DNA of 64,000 nucleotides from Adhaeribacter pallidiroseus (GTDB lineage: Bacteria > Bacteroidota > Bacteroidia > Cytophagales > Hymenobacteraceae). How positions within the stretch are numbered: position 1 is the stretch's first letter; every line of letters begins with the position of its first letter. The notes under the pieces were generated by a model that worked only from the letters and a program-made list of their open reading frames with translations, ran no database searches and was not told where the DNA came from. The stretch is from the NCBI RefSeq assembly GCF_003340495.1, contig NZ_QASA01000001.1:4216001-4280000 (forward strand), written 5' to 3'. This document shows positions 40,413 to 50,201 of this stretch, piece by piece. Both the position numbers and the translations under genes were made by a program.

Positions 40413-43400
40413 ATGAAAACACGCGCTACTTATTTCACCTTTTCCCTCCCGGAATTACTTTTTTTTAAAAAATGGCGAAACTTAATGCCCTTCCTGGTGC
40501 TTTGGCTAAGCCTTTCTTCCATTGTTCAGGCGCAAACCATTGAATGGGATAAAACCTTCGGTGGAGACCGAGATGAGTATCTTAATATTGTTCAGCAAAC
40601 CCAAGATGGCGGCTATATTCTGGGTGGCGGTTCTTCCTCCGGCAACAATGGCGACAAGAGCCAAACTAATAAAGGAGAATGTTATCCGTGGTACTGTTCA
40701 TATGATTACTGGATCGTAAAGTTAGATACTAAAGGCAATAAGCAATGGGATAAAACTATTGGTGGTAGTTCCAGCGATTTTCTTACTTCCATGCAGCAAA
40801 CCAAAGACGGAGGTTATATTCTGGGTGGCAATTCAAATTCCAACAGAAGCGGCGATAAATCAGAAAACAATAGAAATAGTAATGATTATTGGGTCGTAAA
40901 ATTAGATGGCAATGGCAATAAACAATGGGATAAAACTTTAGGAGGAAGTGAAACAGATTACTTAACTACGTTACAACAAACCCAGGACGGCGGCTATATT
41001 CTAGGAGGTGATTCCTGGTCCGATGACCTCGATAAAAGCGAGGTTTCTAAAGGCCGTAGAGATTTCTGGATAATAAAATTAAACGCCGATGGTACTAAAA
41101 TATGGGATAAAACCATTGGCGGAAATAGTGAGGATAGAATAACCGCCTTACAACAGACCCAAGACGCAGGGTATATTCTGGGGGGCTACTCCAGCTCCAG
41201 TATAACCGGCGACAAATCGGAAGCCCGTAGAGGTGGAGAAGATTATTGGGTGGTTAAGTTGGATGGCAACGGTAACAAAGTGTGGGATAAAACCCTGGGG
41301 GGTAATAGTAAAGATTTACTATACTCCTTACAACAAACCAATGATGGCGGCTATATCCTGGGCGGCACTTCTTTCTCTTCTAAAAGCAGCGACAAATCCG
41401 AAAATAATACGGCCAATAATTCTTACGACACTGATTACTGGCTGGTAAAAATAGATGCCTCCGGGAAAAAAGAATGGGACCAAACCCTCGGGGGAAACGG
41501 CGGGGATGATTTGCGATCGGTACAGCAAATCAATGATGGCGGCTATATCTTGGGCGGCTTTTCGCGATCCGATAAAAAAGGCGATAAATCCGAAGAAAAT
41601 AAAGGAGACCATCACGATTATTGGATTATAAAAGTAGATGCGGCTGGTAACAAACAATGGGATCAAACCATTGGCGGTAATAAAAACGATGAGCTTAGAT
41701 CCCTGCAGCAAACCCATGATGGCGGCTTTATTGTGGGCGGCTTTTCGCAATCGGGTAAGAGCGGCGATAAGAGCGAAGCCAACAAAACTATTAATGGATC
41801 TTATGAATACGGTGATCCGACAAACGATTACTGGGTAGTTAAGTTAAAAGCCACTGGTAATAAAACGCAAAACATTGTTTTCAATCCCATTCCGGATAAA
41901 ACTATTTTTGATAAATCGTTTACCCTGCAGGCTACCGCTACTTCCGGATTACCCGTGCTGTTTCGGGTGGTTGCCAGAGCCGCTACGGTTAAAGGCAATG
42001 TAGTAACGCTTACCAACAACAAAAAACAAGACCAAGTTACGATTGAAGCCTATCAGCCCGGAGACGACAACTTCCGGGCCGCTCCCAAAGTTACGCGTAC
42101 TTTTAACGTAGAAATTGCTTTTACCGAACTTTGGGAGCGAACTATTAAAGGAGACGCCCAACTCAGTGCCATCGTACCTACTCCGGAAGGGGGTTACCTG
42201 CTGGGCGGCTCTACTTTTTCGGGCAAAGCCTGGTATAAGAGCCAACCCAGCCAAGGAGCATCGGATTATTGGATAGTAAAGGTAGATAGCAGCGGCCATA
42301 AACTCTGGGACAAACGCTTTGGGGGCAGCAGTTTCGATTACCTGAAAGCCCTGGTAGCGGCACCGGATGGCGGCTATTTACTGGGGGGCTCGTCGGCTTC
42401 GGGCATAAGCGGGGATAAAACCGAAGCCCGCCGCGACACCGTTACCAACGATGATTACTGGGACTACCACAGTGATTATTGGGTAGTAAAAATTGACCGC
42501 AACGGCAACAAGCTGTGGGATAAAACTTTTGGCAGTGATGCCAAAGATGAGTTTACGTGTTTAACTACTACGCCTACCGGCGGCTTTCTGCTGGGAGGTT
42601 ATACTTCTGGCAGCAACACCGGCGACAAAACAGATCCCCGCCGCGATTCTGTCGCTTATTCTGCCGACTACTGGGTGGTAAAAATAGACGGTAAGGGAAA
42701 CAAAATTTGGGATAAAACCTTCGGCGGAAACTATTACGAGAGACTAACCGGGATACTAACGGCCCCAGATGGCTATGTACTGGCTGGCTACTCCACATCG
42801 GTGCTGTACGACGACGGCACGGTTACCAAGCCAACCAAAAATGATTACTGGGTGATAAAGCTGCATGAAAATGGACAGCTTATCTGGGACAAAAGTTATG
42901 CGCAACCCGGCAGTGCCCACTCTATCGCCAGTATTCTGGCTACTACCGATGGTAATTACCTGGTGGGTGGCCCCTCACGAGATAATTCAAATTATCTAAA
43001 TTACTTTGCCCTTATTAAAATTAACCAGGATGGTAAGGCTTTGTGGTCTAAAAAGTATACCGGGGGCGCTCAAACCAGCCCCTTATTGTTGATGAACACG
43101 CCAGAAGGAGGTTACCAGCTAGCCGGCAACGTAGATGGCCGGGACCGGAATTATCTAATTAAGTTAGATGCCGATGGTAATCAGATTTACTCCCATCGCC
43201 GGGGTACGTATCCGCTGCGGGTTATGCTCCCTACCGCTGATAAAGGCTTTTTACTGGGCGAAGATGGTTACCGCATCTACCGGCTCAAAGAAGCCGATGC
43301 GGCACCACCCGCGCTTGCCTGGAACTACCGCTATGGCGGTACTCTCAACGATAAACTCACGGTTACCATTCCAACTTTCGACCACGGCTTTTTGGTGGGA

Positions 43401-45002
43401 GGTTACTCCCGCTCCGCCAAAAACGGCGATAAATCGCAACAGCGCCACGGGCACGAAGATTATTGGCTGGTAAAAACCGATAAGCAAGGTAAAAAGCTCT
43501 GGGATAAACGATTTGGGGGTCCGCGCCACGACTTTCTTAACTCCGTGGTACAAACCATTGATGGCGGCTATTTACTGGGGGGCAGTTCCGACTCTGGCAT
43601 TGGTGGCGACAAAACCCAAGCCAGCCAGGGTGGGCGCGATTACTGGATCGTCCGGTTGGATGAAAATGGCACTAAACTTTGGGATAAACGCTATGGCGGT
43701 TCGGGGTACGATGAATTGCGCCAGATGCAGGTACTTTCTAACGGCGACTTCCTGCTGGTTGGATACAGCGATTCGCCCCAAAGCGGCGACAAGAGCCAGG
43801 ACAGTAGAGGCAGCTTGGATTACTGGATTATAAAAATTGATAGTAAAGGCAACAAACGCTGGGATAAACGTTACGGGGGCTCGGCTAATGACTACCTGCA
43901 AAACGTAGTAACTATCAATAGCTCTAGTATTACGGAACAAGGCTATTGGAATTTTTCAGAAAATGGATTTATGCTGGCCGGCAGTTCCGATTCCGGACAG
44001 GGCGGTGATAAAACCCAACCCAGCCGGGGAGGCCGGGATTACTGGATTGTAAAAATAGACAGCACTGGTAATAAGCTGGCCGACTTCCGCTTCGGTGGGT
44101 CGGGCCAGGACGAACTCTACGGGCTTACCGCCTACAACGAAAGCGATTTTGTATTAGCCGGCCACAGCGATTCTCCCAAAGGGGGTGATAAAAGTCAGGG
44201 TAGTTTAGGCCAGACCGATTTTTGGGCGTTGTACATCCGAATAGACGCTAATGCCGATAGAATTAGTGCTGGTAAAATCTGGGATAGGCGTTATGGCGGT
44301 AAAGGGCGGGAAGAATTACGCTCCCTCACCTACATCGCTGATCATGAATACCTAAGTAAAAATGAAGGTTTTTTATTGGGTGGCACTACTCACTTGGATA
44401 AGAGTGGCCATGTAAGTCAGAATAGCCGGGGCGGCACTGATTACTGGATAGTACGGATCAATGTATCAACAGGCCGACCGCTCAGCGACCAACGCCTGGG
44501 GGGCAACGGCTTAGACGAACTGCGGAGCGTGGTTCGCACGGGCGAGAATGAGTTTTTGCTGGCCGGCCGATCGGAGTCCGGGGTAAGCGGCAACCGGACC
44601 CAGCCCAGCCAGGGCCAAATGGATTACTGGCTTATTCAGACTACCCTCGGCATTGAACCACTCGCTACCGAAAAAGCTGCTGCTTTAATAGCTCTTTCAG
44701 AAACTACTATAGATTCTTCTGCTTCAGTAGTTTTAAAACTAGAACAAAATTTAACTGCTTATCCTAATCCGTTCCAGGAGAAAGTAACTATAAGCTTTAC
44801 TTTACCCGAAACCCAAGCGGTTACCGTGCGGGTACTCGATAGCCAAGGCAGGGAAATTAAAACTTTATTCCAGCAGGAAGCCAAAGCCAACCAAACCTAT
44901 CAGGTAGAGTGGCAAGCGGGTAAACAAGCAACTGGCATGTACTTGCTGCAATTACAAACCCCTACCCAGCAAAAAACCCAAAAAATACTCTTAACCAGGT
45001 AA
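40413..45002 (+). CDS. Array copy 9: T9SS triple-propeller repeat protein (1529 aa)
   Basis: MKTRA start; the signal peptide has the n-region motif FFKKW (encoded by T8A6) before the hydrophobic stretch, predicted cleavage A40|Q41. Seven P1 units, Ig-like about 484-566, seven P2 units to about 967, seven P3 units to about 1406, and a sorting domain about 1446-1529 (YPNPFQEKV, ending KILLTR). P1 unit 1 carries CYPWYC (40680-40697). P2 units 4-7 are strongly diverged (DGYVLAGYSTS, DGNYLVGGPSRDN, EGGYQLAGNVDGR, DKGFLLGEDGYRI). P3 is a distinct lineage shared only with copy 12: it has FGGPRHDFLN, longer units 4 and 6, and a linker GIEPLATEKAAA. The Ig-like domain has an unusual VARAATV in place of VSGPATV. 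Confidence 0.93.
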   Translation: MKTRATYFTFSLPELLFFKKWRNLMPFLVLWLSLSSIVQAQTIEWDKTFGGDRDEYLNIVQQTQDGGYILGGGSSSGNNGDKSQTNKGECYPWYCSYDYWIVKLDTKGNKQWDKTIGGSSSDFLTSMQQTKDGGYILGGNSNSNRSGDKSENNRNSNDYWVVKLDGNGNKQWDKTLGGSETDYLTTLQQTQDGGYILGGDSWSDDLDKSEVSKGRRDFWIIKLNADGTKIWDKTIGGNSEDRITALQQTQDAGYILGGYSSSSITGDKSEARRGGEDYWVVKLDGNGNKVWDKTLGGNSKDLLYSLQQTNDGGYILGGTSFSSKSSDKSENNTANNSYDTDYWLVKIDASGKKEWDQTLGGNGGDDLRSVQQINDGGYILGGFSRSDKKGDKSEENKGDHHDYWIIKVDAAGNKQWDQTIGGNKNDELRSLQQTHDGGFIVGGFSQSGKSGDKSEANKTINGSYEYGDPTNDYWVVKLKATGNKTQNIVFNPIPDKTIFDKSFTLQATATSGLPVLFRVVARAATVKGNVVTLTNNKKQDQVTIEAYQPGDDNFRAAPKVTRTFNVEIAFTELWERTIKGDAQLSAIVPTPEGGYLLGGSTFSGKAWYKSQPSQGASDYWIVKVDSSGHKLWDKRFGGSSFDYLKALVAAPDGGYLLGGSSASGISGDKTEARRDTVTNDDYWDYHSDYWVVKIDRNGNKLWDKTFGSDAKDEFTCLTTTPTGGFLLGGYTSGSNTGDKTDPRRDSVAYSADYWVVKIDGKGNKIWDKTFGGNYYERLTGILTAPDGYVLAGYSTSVLYDDGTVTKPTKNDYWVIKLHENGQLIWDKSYAQPGSAHSIASILATTDGNYLVGGPSRDNSNYLNYFALIKINQDGKALWSKKYTGGAQTSPLLLMNTPEGGYQLAGNVDGRDRNYLIKLDADGNQIYSHRRGTYPLRVMLPTADKGFLLGEDGYRIYRLKEADAAPPALAWNYRYGGTLNDKLTVTIPTFDHGFLVGGYSRSAKNGDKSQQRHGHEDYWLVKTDKQGKKLWDKRFGGPRHDFLNSVVQTIDGGYLLGGSSDSGIGGDKTQASQGGRDYWIVRLDENGTKLWDKRYGGSGYDELRQMQVLSNGDFLLVGYSDSPQSGDKSQDSRGSLDYWIIKIDSKGNKRWDKRYGGSANDYLQNVVTINSSSITEQGYWNFSENGFMLAGSSDSGQGGDKTQPSRGGRDYWIVKIDSTGNKLADFRFGGSGQDELYGLTAYNESDFVLAGHSDSPKGGDKSQGSLGQTDFWALYIRIDANADRISAGKIWDRRYGGKGREELRSLTYIADHEYLSKNEGFLLGGTTHLDKSGHVSQNSRGGTDYWIVRINVSTGRPLSDQRLGGNGLDELRSVVRTGENEFLLAGRSESGVSGNRTQPSQGQMDYWLIQTTLGIEPLATEKAAALIALSETTIDSSASVVLKLEQNLTAYPNPFQEKVTISFTLPETQAVTVRVLDSQGREIKTLFQQEAKANQTYQVEWQAGKQATGMYLLQLQTPTQQKTQKILLTR

Positions 45003-45026
45003 TTTTTTAAATTTTTGCCTTTCCCC

Positions 45027-45068
45027 AAAACCGGCAGGAGCTAATCCTGTCGGTTTTCGTTTTTTTTT
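45027..45068 (+). terminator. Intrinsic terminator of copy 9
   Basis: 13-bp stem with one G-T wobble, AAAACCGGCAGGA (45027-45039) with TCCTGTCGGTTTT (45045-45057), 5-nt loop, then CG and T9. Strongest T-run of the set. Confidence 0.9.
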
Positions 45069-45350
45069 AAGCCTAAACCCGTAAAACTACCCGAGTTTAA
45101 ACATCAGCCAGATACGCATTCCTACCGGATAATTTCTATATATCATCTGCTGTAAAAACTTAACTCTAGTAATATTTTTTAAATTTTATCCGGAAATAAT
45201 TTACTTTAGGATAGAATATTAATTTACAACGTTCTGTATCCTCGCCTGTTATCTTTTCAGCAGCGAGAAACCTACCTGATTACCTCAGTTTCTCTGATCA
45301 ACAACTTGTATGAAGCATTCATACCGGAATCAAAACGAAATCTTACCTTG
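45069..45350. other. Leader region of copy 10, no palindrome
   Basis: About 280 bp of AT-rich sequence with a T-A3-T tract near 45175 but without the ATACCTAA palindrome. No gene or confident promoter is seen. A short upstream extension from a TTG at 45306 is in frame with copy 10 but is not needed for its signal peptide. Confidence 0.5.
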
Positions 45351-48300
45351 ATGAAAATATCTTCATATTATTTCTGGCAAGTTCAAAATCTCCGGGTAAC
45401 GGCTTCCGAGTGGCGCTTTATCGGCATCATTCTAGTTTTATATGCCGGATTAGCAACCAGAGTTTTTGCTCAAAATAAGCTATGGGATAAGACCTTAGGC
45501 GGAGCATCGACTGATCACTTAACGGTAGTGCAACAAACCACCGATGGCGGATCTATCGTGGGTGGTTTTTCATCTTCCGGCATGAGCGGCGACAAATCAG
45601 CGGCCAGCAAAGGTCAACATGATTATTGGATAATTAAATTAAAAGCCGATGGTACCAAAGAATGGGATAAAGCCTACGGCGGAAAAGAAAACGATGAATT
45701 AACCTCTCTCCAACAAACCAAAGATGGCGGCTACATTCTGGGCGGCTATTCTGGGTCGGGTAAAAGCGGGGATAAAACGCAGAACAGTAAAGGTAGCTAC
45801 GATTATTGGCTCGTAAAAATAGATGCAAAAGGCAACAAGGACTGGGATAAAACCATTGGCGGCAAGGCTTATGATGTGCTGGTCTCGGTGCAGCAAACCA
45901 GCGATGGCGGCTATCTCTTGGGTGGTTATTCGGAGTCGGGTAAAAGCGGCGATAAATCAACGGCTAACCAAGGAAATTGCGATGAATTTTATTGTTCTGT
46001 CGATTATTGGGTAGTAAAGTTAAAAGCCGATGGCACGAAAGAATGGGATAAAACTTTTGGGGGCACGTGGGACGAACGCTTAGCTTCCTTGCAGCAAACC
46101 CCAGATGGCGGGTATATTGTAGGAGGCACTTCCGATTCCGGAATTAGCGGTAATAAAACCGAAGCTTGTAAGGGTGGCAACGATTATTGGATCGTCAAGT
46201 TAAAGGCCGATGGCAGCAAAATTTGGGATAAAACCATAGGAGGCATGCATGATGATGGTTTAGGCGCATTGCAGCAAACTCCCGATGGCGGCTATATTCT
46301 GGGCGGTTCTTCTGCTTCCGGCATTGGTGAGGACAAAACCGAAACCAGCAAAGACGGCAATGTTTATGCAGATTATTGGGTAGTAAAGTTAAAGGCCGAT
46401 GGTAGCAAAGAATGGGATAAAACCCTGGGCAGCGCGAGTAGCGACCGGTTAAAATCACTCCGGCAAACCAAAGATGGCGGTTACATTCTGGGCGGCGACT
46501 CGGAATCGGAAACTGGTAGCGATAAAACCGAAGCCTCGAAGGGGGGGATTGATTTCTGGATTGTAAAGCTAAAGCCTGATGGAACAAAAGTATGGGATAA
46601 AACGATTGGCAGCAATGATAATGATGAGTTTATGTCGCTGCACCAAACTACTCAAGGCGACTTTATTTTGGGAGGAAGATCTTACGCCGGCATAAGCGGC
46701 GATAAATCGGAACCCAATAGAGGAGCATCGTTTAGTAATGATTACTGGGTCGTAAAATTAGATAATAGCAATACCAACGTTAGTCAATACGTTACTTTTG
46801 CTCCTATTTCTTTCCAGATTTTGGGAGCCGTGCCTTTTAAATTGCAGGCTACTGCCACATCGGGTTTGCCCATTACCTTTAGTGTAGTGTCAGGCCCGGC
46901 TACCGTAAAAGGCCATCTCATCACTCTTACTGGCCGGGGTACTGTTATCGTAAAAGCTCGCCAACCCGGTAATGCCACTTACCAATCCACCGAAGCTACG
47001 CAAACCTTTGTGGTGGGGTCAGCACCCGTGGTAAAAAAAGAATGGGATAAAACCTTGGGCGGAGAGTATTCTGATCAGTTAATTGTAGTACAGCAAACGA
47101 GTGATGGCGGCTATATCTTGGGGGGGGATTCTAATTCGGGTATTAGTGGCGATAAGACCGCATATAGTAACGGTTATGGTAGCTTTTGGGTAGTAAAACT
47201 AAAGGCTGATGGCAGCAAAGAATGGGATAAAACTTTTATTGATTCTAATGCTAACGGACCGGAATATTTTGCCACTGTACAACAGACGAAAGACGGAGGG
47301 TATATCATAGGCCGTAGCCAGGAAGACAAGAGTTATTCCTGTGCTTATGAAGACGGAGTTCCTTGTATTCTTGATTACTGGCTGATAAAATTAAATCCGG
47401 ACGGCACCACTGCTTGGGATAAAGTTTATAAGGCCAATGGTAATAATCTATTAACTACTCTCCAACAAACCACAGATGGCGGCTACATCTTGGGCGGTAA
47501 CTCTAATTCTAACCAAAGTGGAGATAAAAGCGAGGACCGTCGTAATGCTTGTTCTGATGCACCTTATTGCGACAAAGATTATTGGGTAATTAAAGTAGAT
47601 GCCGATGGTAAGAAAGAATGGGATAAAACCTTTGGGGGAGATAAGAATGATGAGCTGGTAGCAATCAAGCAAACCCCTGATGGCGGGTATATTCTGGGCG
47701 GTAACTCTAATTCTAACCAAAGTGGAGATAAGAGCGAAGCATCAAAAGGTAAAAAATGCCAAAACTTATATGGTTGCCCAAGTGATTATTGGATAATAAA
47801 AATACGCGCCAATGGCACCAAAGAATGGGATAAAACCATTGGCGGGGAGAGTGATGAAGCGTTAACGGCCCTGCAACAAACTCCCGATGGCGGCTATATA
47901 CTAGGCGGTAAAAACAATGGTTTCCAGGTTCTGAATGATTATAGAGTAGTGCGGTTGAATGCTCAGGGAAAAATGGAATGGGAGACGACTATTGGCGGTA
48001 GTGGGAATGATTATTTAAGTTCTATCCAGCTAACTCCCGATGGCGGCTACTTGCTGGGAGGATCTTCTGCCTCTGATGCCGGCGGGGATAAGTCAGAACC
48101 TAGCCGCGGCAGTTCTGACTTTTGGCTGGTAAAAATTAAAGCGAACGGCACAAAGGAATGGGACAAAATTTTCGGGGGAGATGATGCCGATCATTTGGCT
48201 GTTATCCAAAATACGCAGGATGGTGGCTACATCCTGGGGGGAACTTCTAACTCTAACCAGAGCAACGACAAATCGGAAGCTGGTAAAGGACAAGAAGATT

Positions 48301-49934
48301 ACTGGATCGTAAAAATAAGCGAAGAACAATTGCTTACCGCACAGTGGAATAGGCGTTACGGTGGAAAAAGCACGGATAATTTTACCGCGATGATCCGGAC
48401 GAAAGATGGCGGGTACTTAGCCGGGGGTTACACCAACTCCGGGCTAAGCGGCGATAAAACCCAACCTGGCCGAGAAAAAAACGACTACTGGATTGTGAAA
48501 ACCGACAAAAACGGGCAAAAACTTTGGGATAAACGCTACGGCGGCAGCAACCACGATTACCTGAACCACGTCATTCAAACCCAGGATGGGGGCTACTTGC
48601 TGGCGGGTTCGTCCCTATCGGAGAAAAGTGGCGATAAGAGTGCCGGCAGCCGTGGCGACCGGGATTACTGGATCGTGAAAACCAATGCCCAGGGGAATAT
48701 AGAATGGGATAAAACCTTTGGCGGTAGCGGTTACGATGAACTCAAGAAAGTAGCCCAACTTAGCACCGGGCAATACCTACTGGGCGGTTACAGCCGTTCC
48801 CCACAGAGTGGTGATAAAAGCGAAAGCAGCCAGGGTGGCACCGATTATTGGGTCGTAAAACTCAGTTACACGGGCACCAAGTTGTGGGATAAACGATACG
48901 GCGGGGCTCAGGATGAAATCCTGGGTAGCTTTAGCGTGCTACCCGACGGGGGCTTGCTGCTGGGCGGTTCTTCGCGCTCGGGCGTAAGCGGCGATAAAAC
49001 CCAGCCCAGCCAAGGCGGTAGCGACTTTTGGCTGGTGCGACTCGATATTCGCGGAAATAAGATCTGGGATAAGCGCTTCGGCGGGGCCGGCGACGAAGAA
49101 TTATACTCCATGGGACTTAATCAATTTGAGAGCGAGCAAGCTACCTACGCCGGCGACTATTTTGTGGGCGGTACGAGTACTTCGGGCATTGGCGGCAACA
49201 AAACGCAGGCCAGACAGGGCGGTAAAGATTTCTGGCTGGTGCAACTGCACCGCAATGGCAACCTGGTACGCGACTTAACTTACGGCGGGGATCAGGACGA
49301 GGAGTTGCGCTCCGTAATCCAAACCTCAAACGGCGATTACTTGCTAGCGGGTACTTCCTCTTCGGGCCAGAGCGGCGATATAAGCCAGGCCAGCAAAGGC
49401 CAGGGTGATTACTGGATAGTCCATAGCGATGCTTTTGGCAACAAGTACTACGACCAGCGTTACGGCGGCAGCGGTACAGAAGAGCTACGCTACTTGCAAC
49501 GCACCCCCGACGGCGGCTTTGTGCTGGGCGGCCGATCCGACTCGGGGGTAAGTGGTGATCGTACGCAGCCCAGCCAGGGCGGTACCGATTACTGGCTCGT
49601 GAAAGTGGCTCCTCACACTAGCCCAGCAGTAGCCAGCCGCGAAGCTAACTTGGTAGAAGAACCCGTTGCAGAACTAACTACCGTAAAAGCTTACCCCAAT
49701 CCTTTTCAGGATAAAGTAATCGTAATTTTTACTTTACCCGAAACGCAAGCGGCTACCGTGCGGGTACTCGACAGCCAGGGCCGGGAAATTAATACTTTGT
49801 TCCAGCAGGAAGCCAAAGCCAACCAAACCTATCAGGTAGAGTGGCAAGCCGGTAAACAAGCCAGTGGCATGTACTTGCTGCAACTGCAAACCCCTACGGA
49901 GCAAAATACCCAGAAACTACTCTTAACCAGGTAA
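45351..49934 (+). CDS. Array copy 10: T9SS triple-propeller repeat protein (1527 aa)
   Basis: I chose the ATG at 45351 (MKISS) over the in-frame TTG at 45306: the extra 15 residues are charged and would spoil the signal peptide, whose predicted cleavage is A40|Q41. Seven P1 units, Ig-like about 476-560, seven P2 units to about 995, seven P3 units to about 1417, sorting domain about 1445-1527 (YPNPFQDKV, ending LLLTR). It is the copy richest in cysteine loops: CDEFYC (45978-45995), CAYEDGVPC near 47340, CSDAPYC (47550-47570) and CQNLYGC (47757-47777). P2 unit 2 is short (GGYIIGRSQED) and unit 5 lacks the SGDK loop. No palindromic promoter is present, so it is probably controlled differently from its neighbours 9 and 11. 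Confidence 0.92.
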   Translation: MKISSYYFWQVQNLRVTASEWRFIGIILVLYAGLATRVFAQNKLWDKTLGGASTDHLTVVQQTTDGGSIVGGFSSSGMSGDKSAASKGQHDYWIIKLKADGTKEWDKAYGGKENDELTSLQQTKDGGYILGGYSGSGKSGDKTQNSKGSYDYWLVKIDAKGNKDWDKTIGGKAYDVLVSVQQTSDGGYLLGGYSESGKSGDKSTANQGNCDEFYCSVDYWVVKLKADGTKEWDKTFGGTWDERLASLQQTPDGGYIVGGTSDSGISGNKTEACKGGNDYWIVKLKADGSKIWDKTIGGMHDDGLGALQQTPDGGYILGGSSASGIGEDKTETSKDGNVYADYWVVKLKADGSKEWDKTLGSASSDRLKSLRQTKDGGYILGGDSESETGSDKTEASKGGIDFWIVKLKPDGTKVWDKTIGSNDNDEFMSLHQTTQGDFILGGRSYAGISGDKSEPNRGASFSNDYWVVKLDNSNTNVSQYVTFAPISFQILGAVPFKLQATATSGLPITFSVVSGPATVKGHLITLTGRGTVIVKARQPGNATYQSTEATQTFVVGSAPVVKKEWDKTLGGEYSDQLIVVQQTSDGGYILGGDSNSGISGDKTAYSNGYGSFWVVKLKADGSKEWDKTFIDSNANGPEYFATVQQTKDGGYIIGRSQEDKSYSCAYEDGVPCILDYWLIKLNPDGTTAWDKVYKANGNNLLTTLQQTTDGGYILGGNSNSNQSGDKSEDRRNACSDAPYCDKDYWVIKVDADGKKEWDKTFGGDKNDELVAIKQTPDGGYILGGNSNSNQSGDKSEASKGKKCQNLYGCPSDYWIIKIRANGTKEWDKTIGGESDEALTALQQTPDGGYILGGKNNGFQVLNDYRVVRLNAQGKMEWETTIGGSGNDYLSSIQLTPDGGYLLGGSSASDAGGDKSEPSRGSSDFWLVKIKANGTKEWDKIFGGDDADHLAVIQNTQDGGYILGGTSNSNQSNDKSEAGKGQEDYWIVKISEEQLLTAQWNRRYGGKSTDNFTAMIRTKDGGYLAGGYTNSGLSGDKTQPGREKNDYWIVKTDKNGQKLWDKRYGGSNHDYLNHVIQTQDGGYLLAGSSLSEKSGDKSAGSRGDRDYWIVKTNAQGNIEWDKTFGGSGYDELKKVAQLSTGQYLLGGYSRSPQSGDKSESSQGGTDYWVVKLSYTGTKLWDKRYGGAQDEILGSFSVLPDGGLLLGGSSRSGVSGDKTQPSQGGSDFWLVRLDIRGNKIWDKRFGGAGDEELYSMGLNQFESEQATYAGDYFVGGTSTSGIGGNKTQARQGGKDFWLVQLHRNGNLVRDLTYGGDQDEELRSVIQTSNGDYLLAGTSSSGQSGDISQASKGQGDYWIVHSDAFGNKYYDQRYGGSGTEELRYLQRTPDGGFVLGGRSDSGVSGDRTQPSQGGTDYWLVKVAPHTSPAVASREANLVEEPVAELTTVKAYPNPFQDKVIVIFTLPETQAATVRVLDSQGREINTLFQQEAKANQTYQVEWQAGKQASGMYLLQLQTPTEQNTQKLLLTR

Positions 49935-49958
49935 TTTTTTTAAAATCTTACTTTGTTT

Positions 49959-49990
49959 AAAGCCGGCCCGGACACCTCGGACCGGCTTTT
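49959..49990 (+). terminator. Intrinsic terminator of copy 10
   Basis: AAAGCCGG (49959-49966) pairs with CCGGCTTT (49982-49989), extendable inward past one mismatch, followed by T. Preceded by the post-stop T-A tract. Confidence 0.78.
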
Positions 49991-50056
49991 CTATGCAGGG
50001 GTCCTATCTATTTTTAAATTAATCTCCTTTAAAATTTTTACCCGGCAGAGGCATAA

Positions 50057-50104
50057 ATACCTAAACTTAGGTATTGTGCTGGGCTTAGCGAACCGCTATA
50101 TTTA
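50057..50104 (+). promoter_or_regulatory. Palindromic operator and promoter of copy 11
   Basis: ATACCTAAACTTAGGTAT (50057-50074), overlapping TTG (50074-50076), 20 bp, then TATATTTA (50097-50104). The -7 box is the TAnATTTA variant also used by copy 5; the bases between the boxes otherwise differ. Confidence 0.75.
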
Positions 50105-50201
50105 TCTGATTTATAGGGAATTTTAACCCACCCGTTAACCTGCTACCGGCCCCAAACATTTTGGTCAGTCGTTTACCTGCCGTTTTTTTAAAAAATATAC
50201 T

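Noticed and set aside
45306-45350. TTG start extension of copy 10
   Set aside because: It adds charged residues before a complete signal peptide; the ATG at 45351 fits the family.
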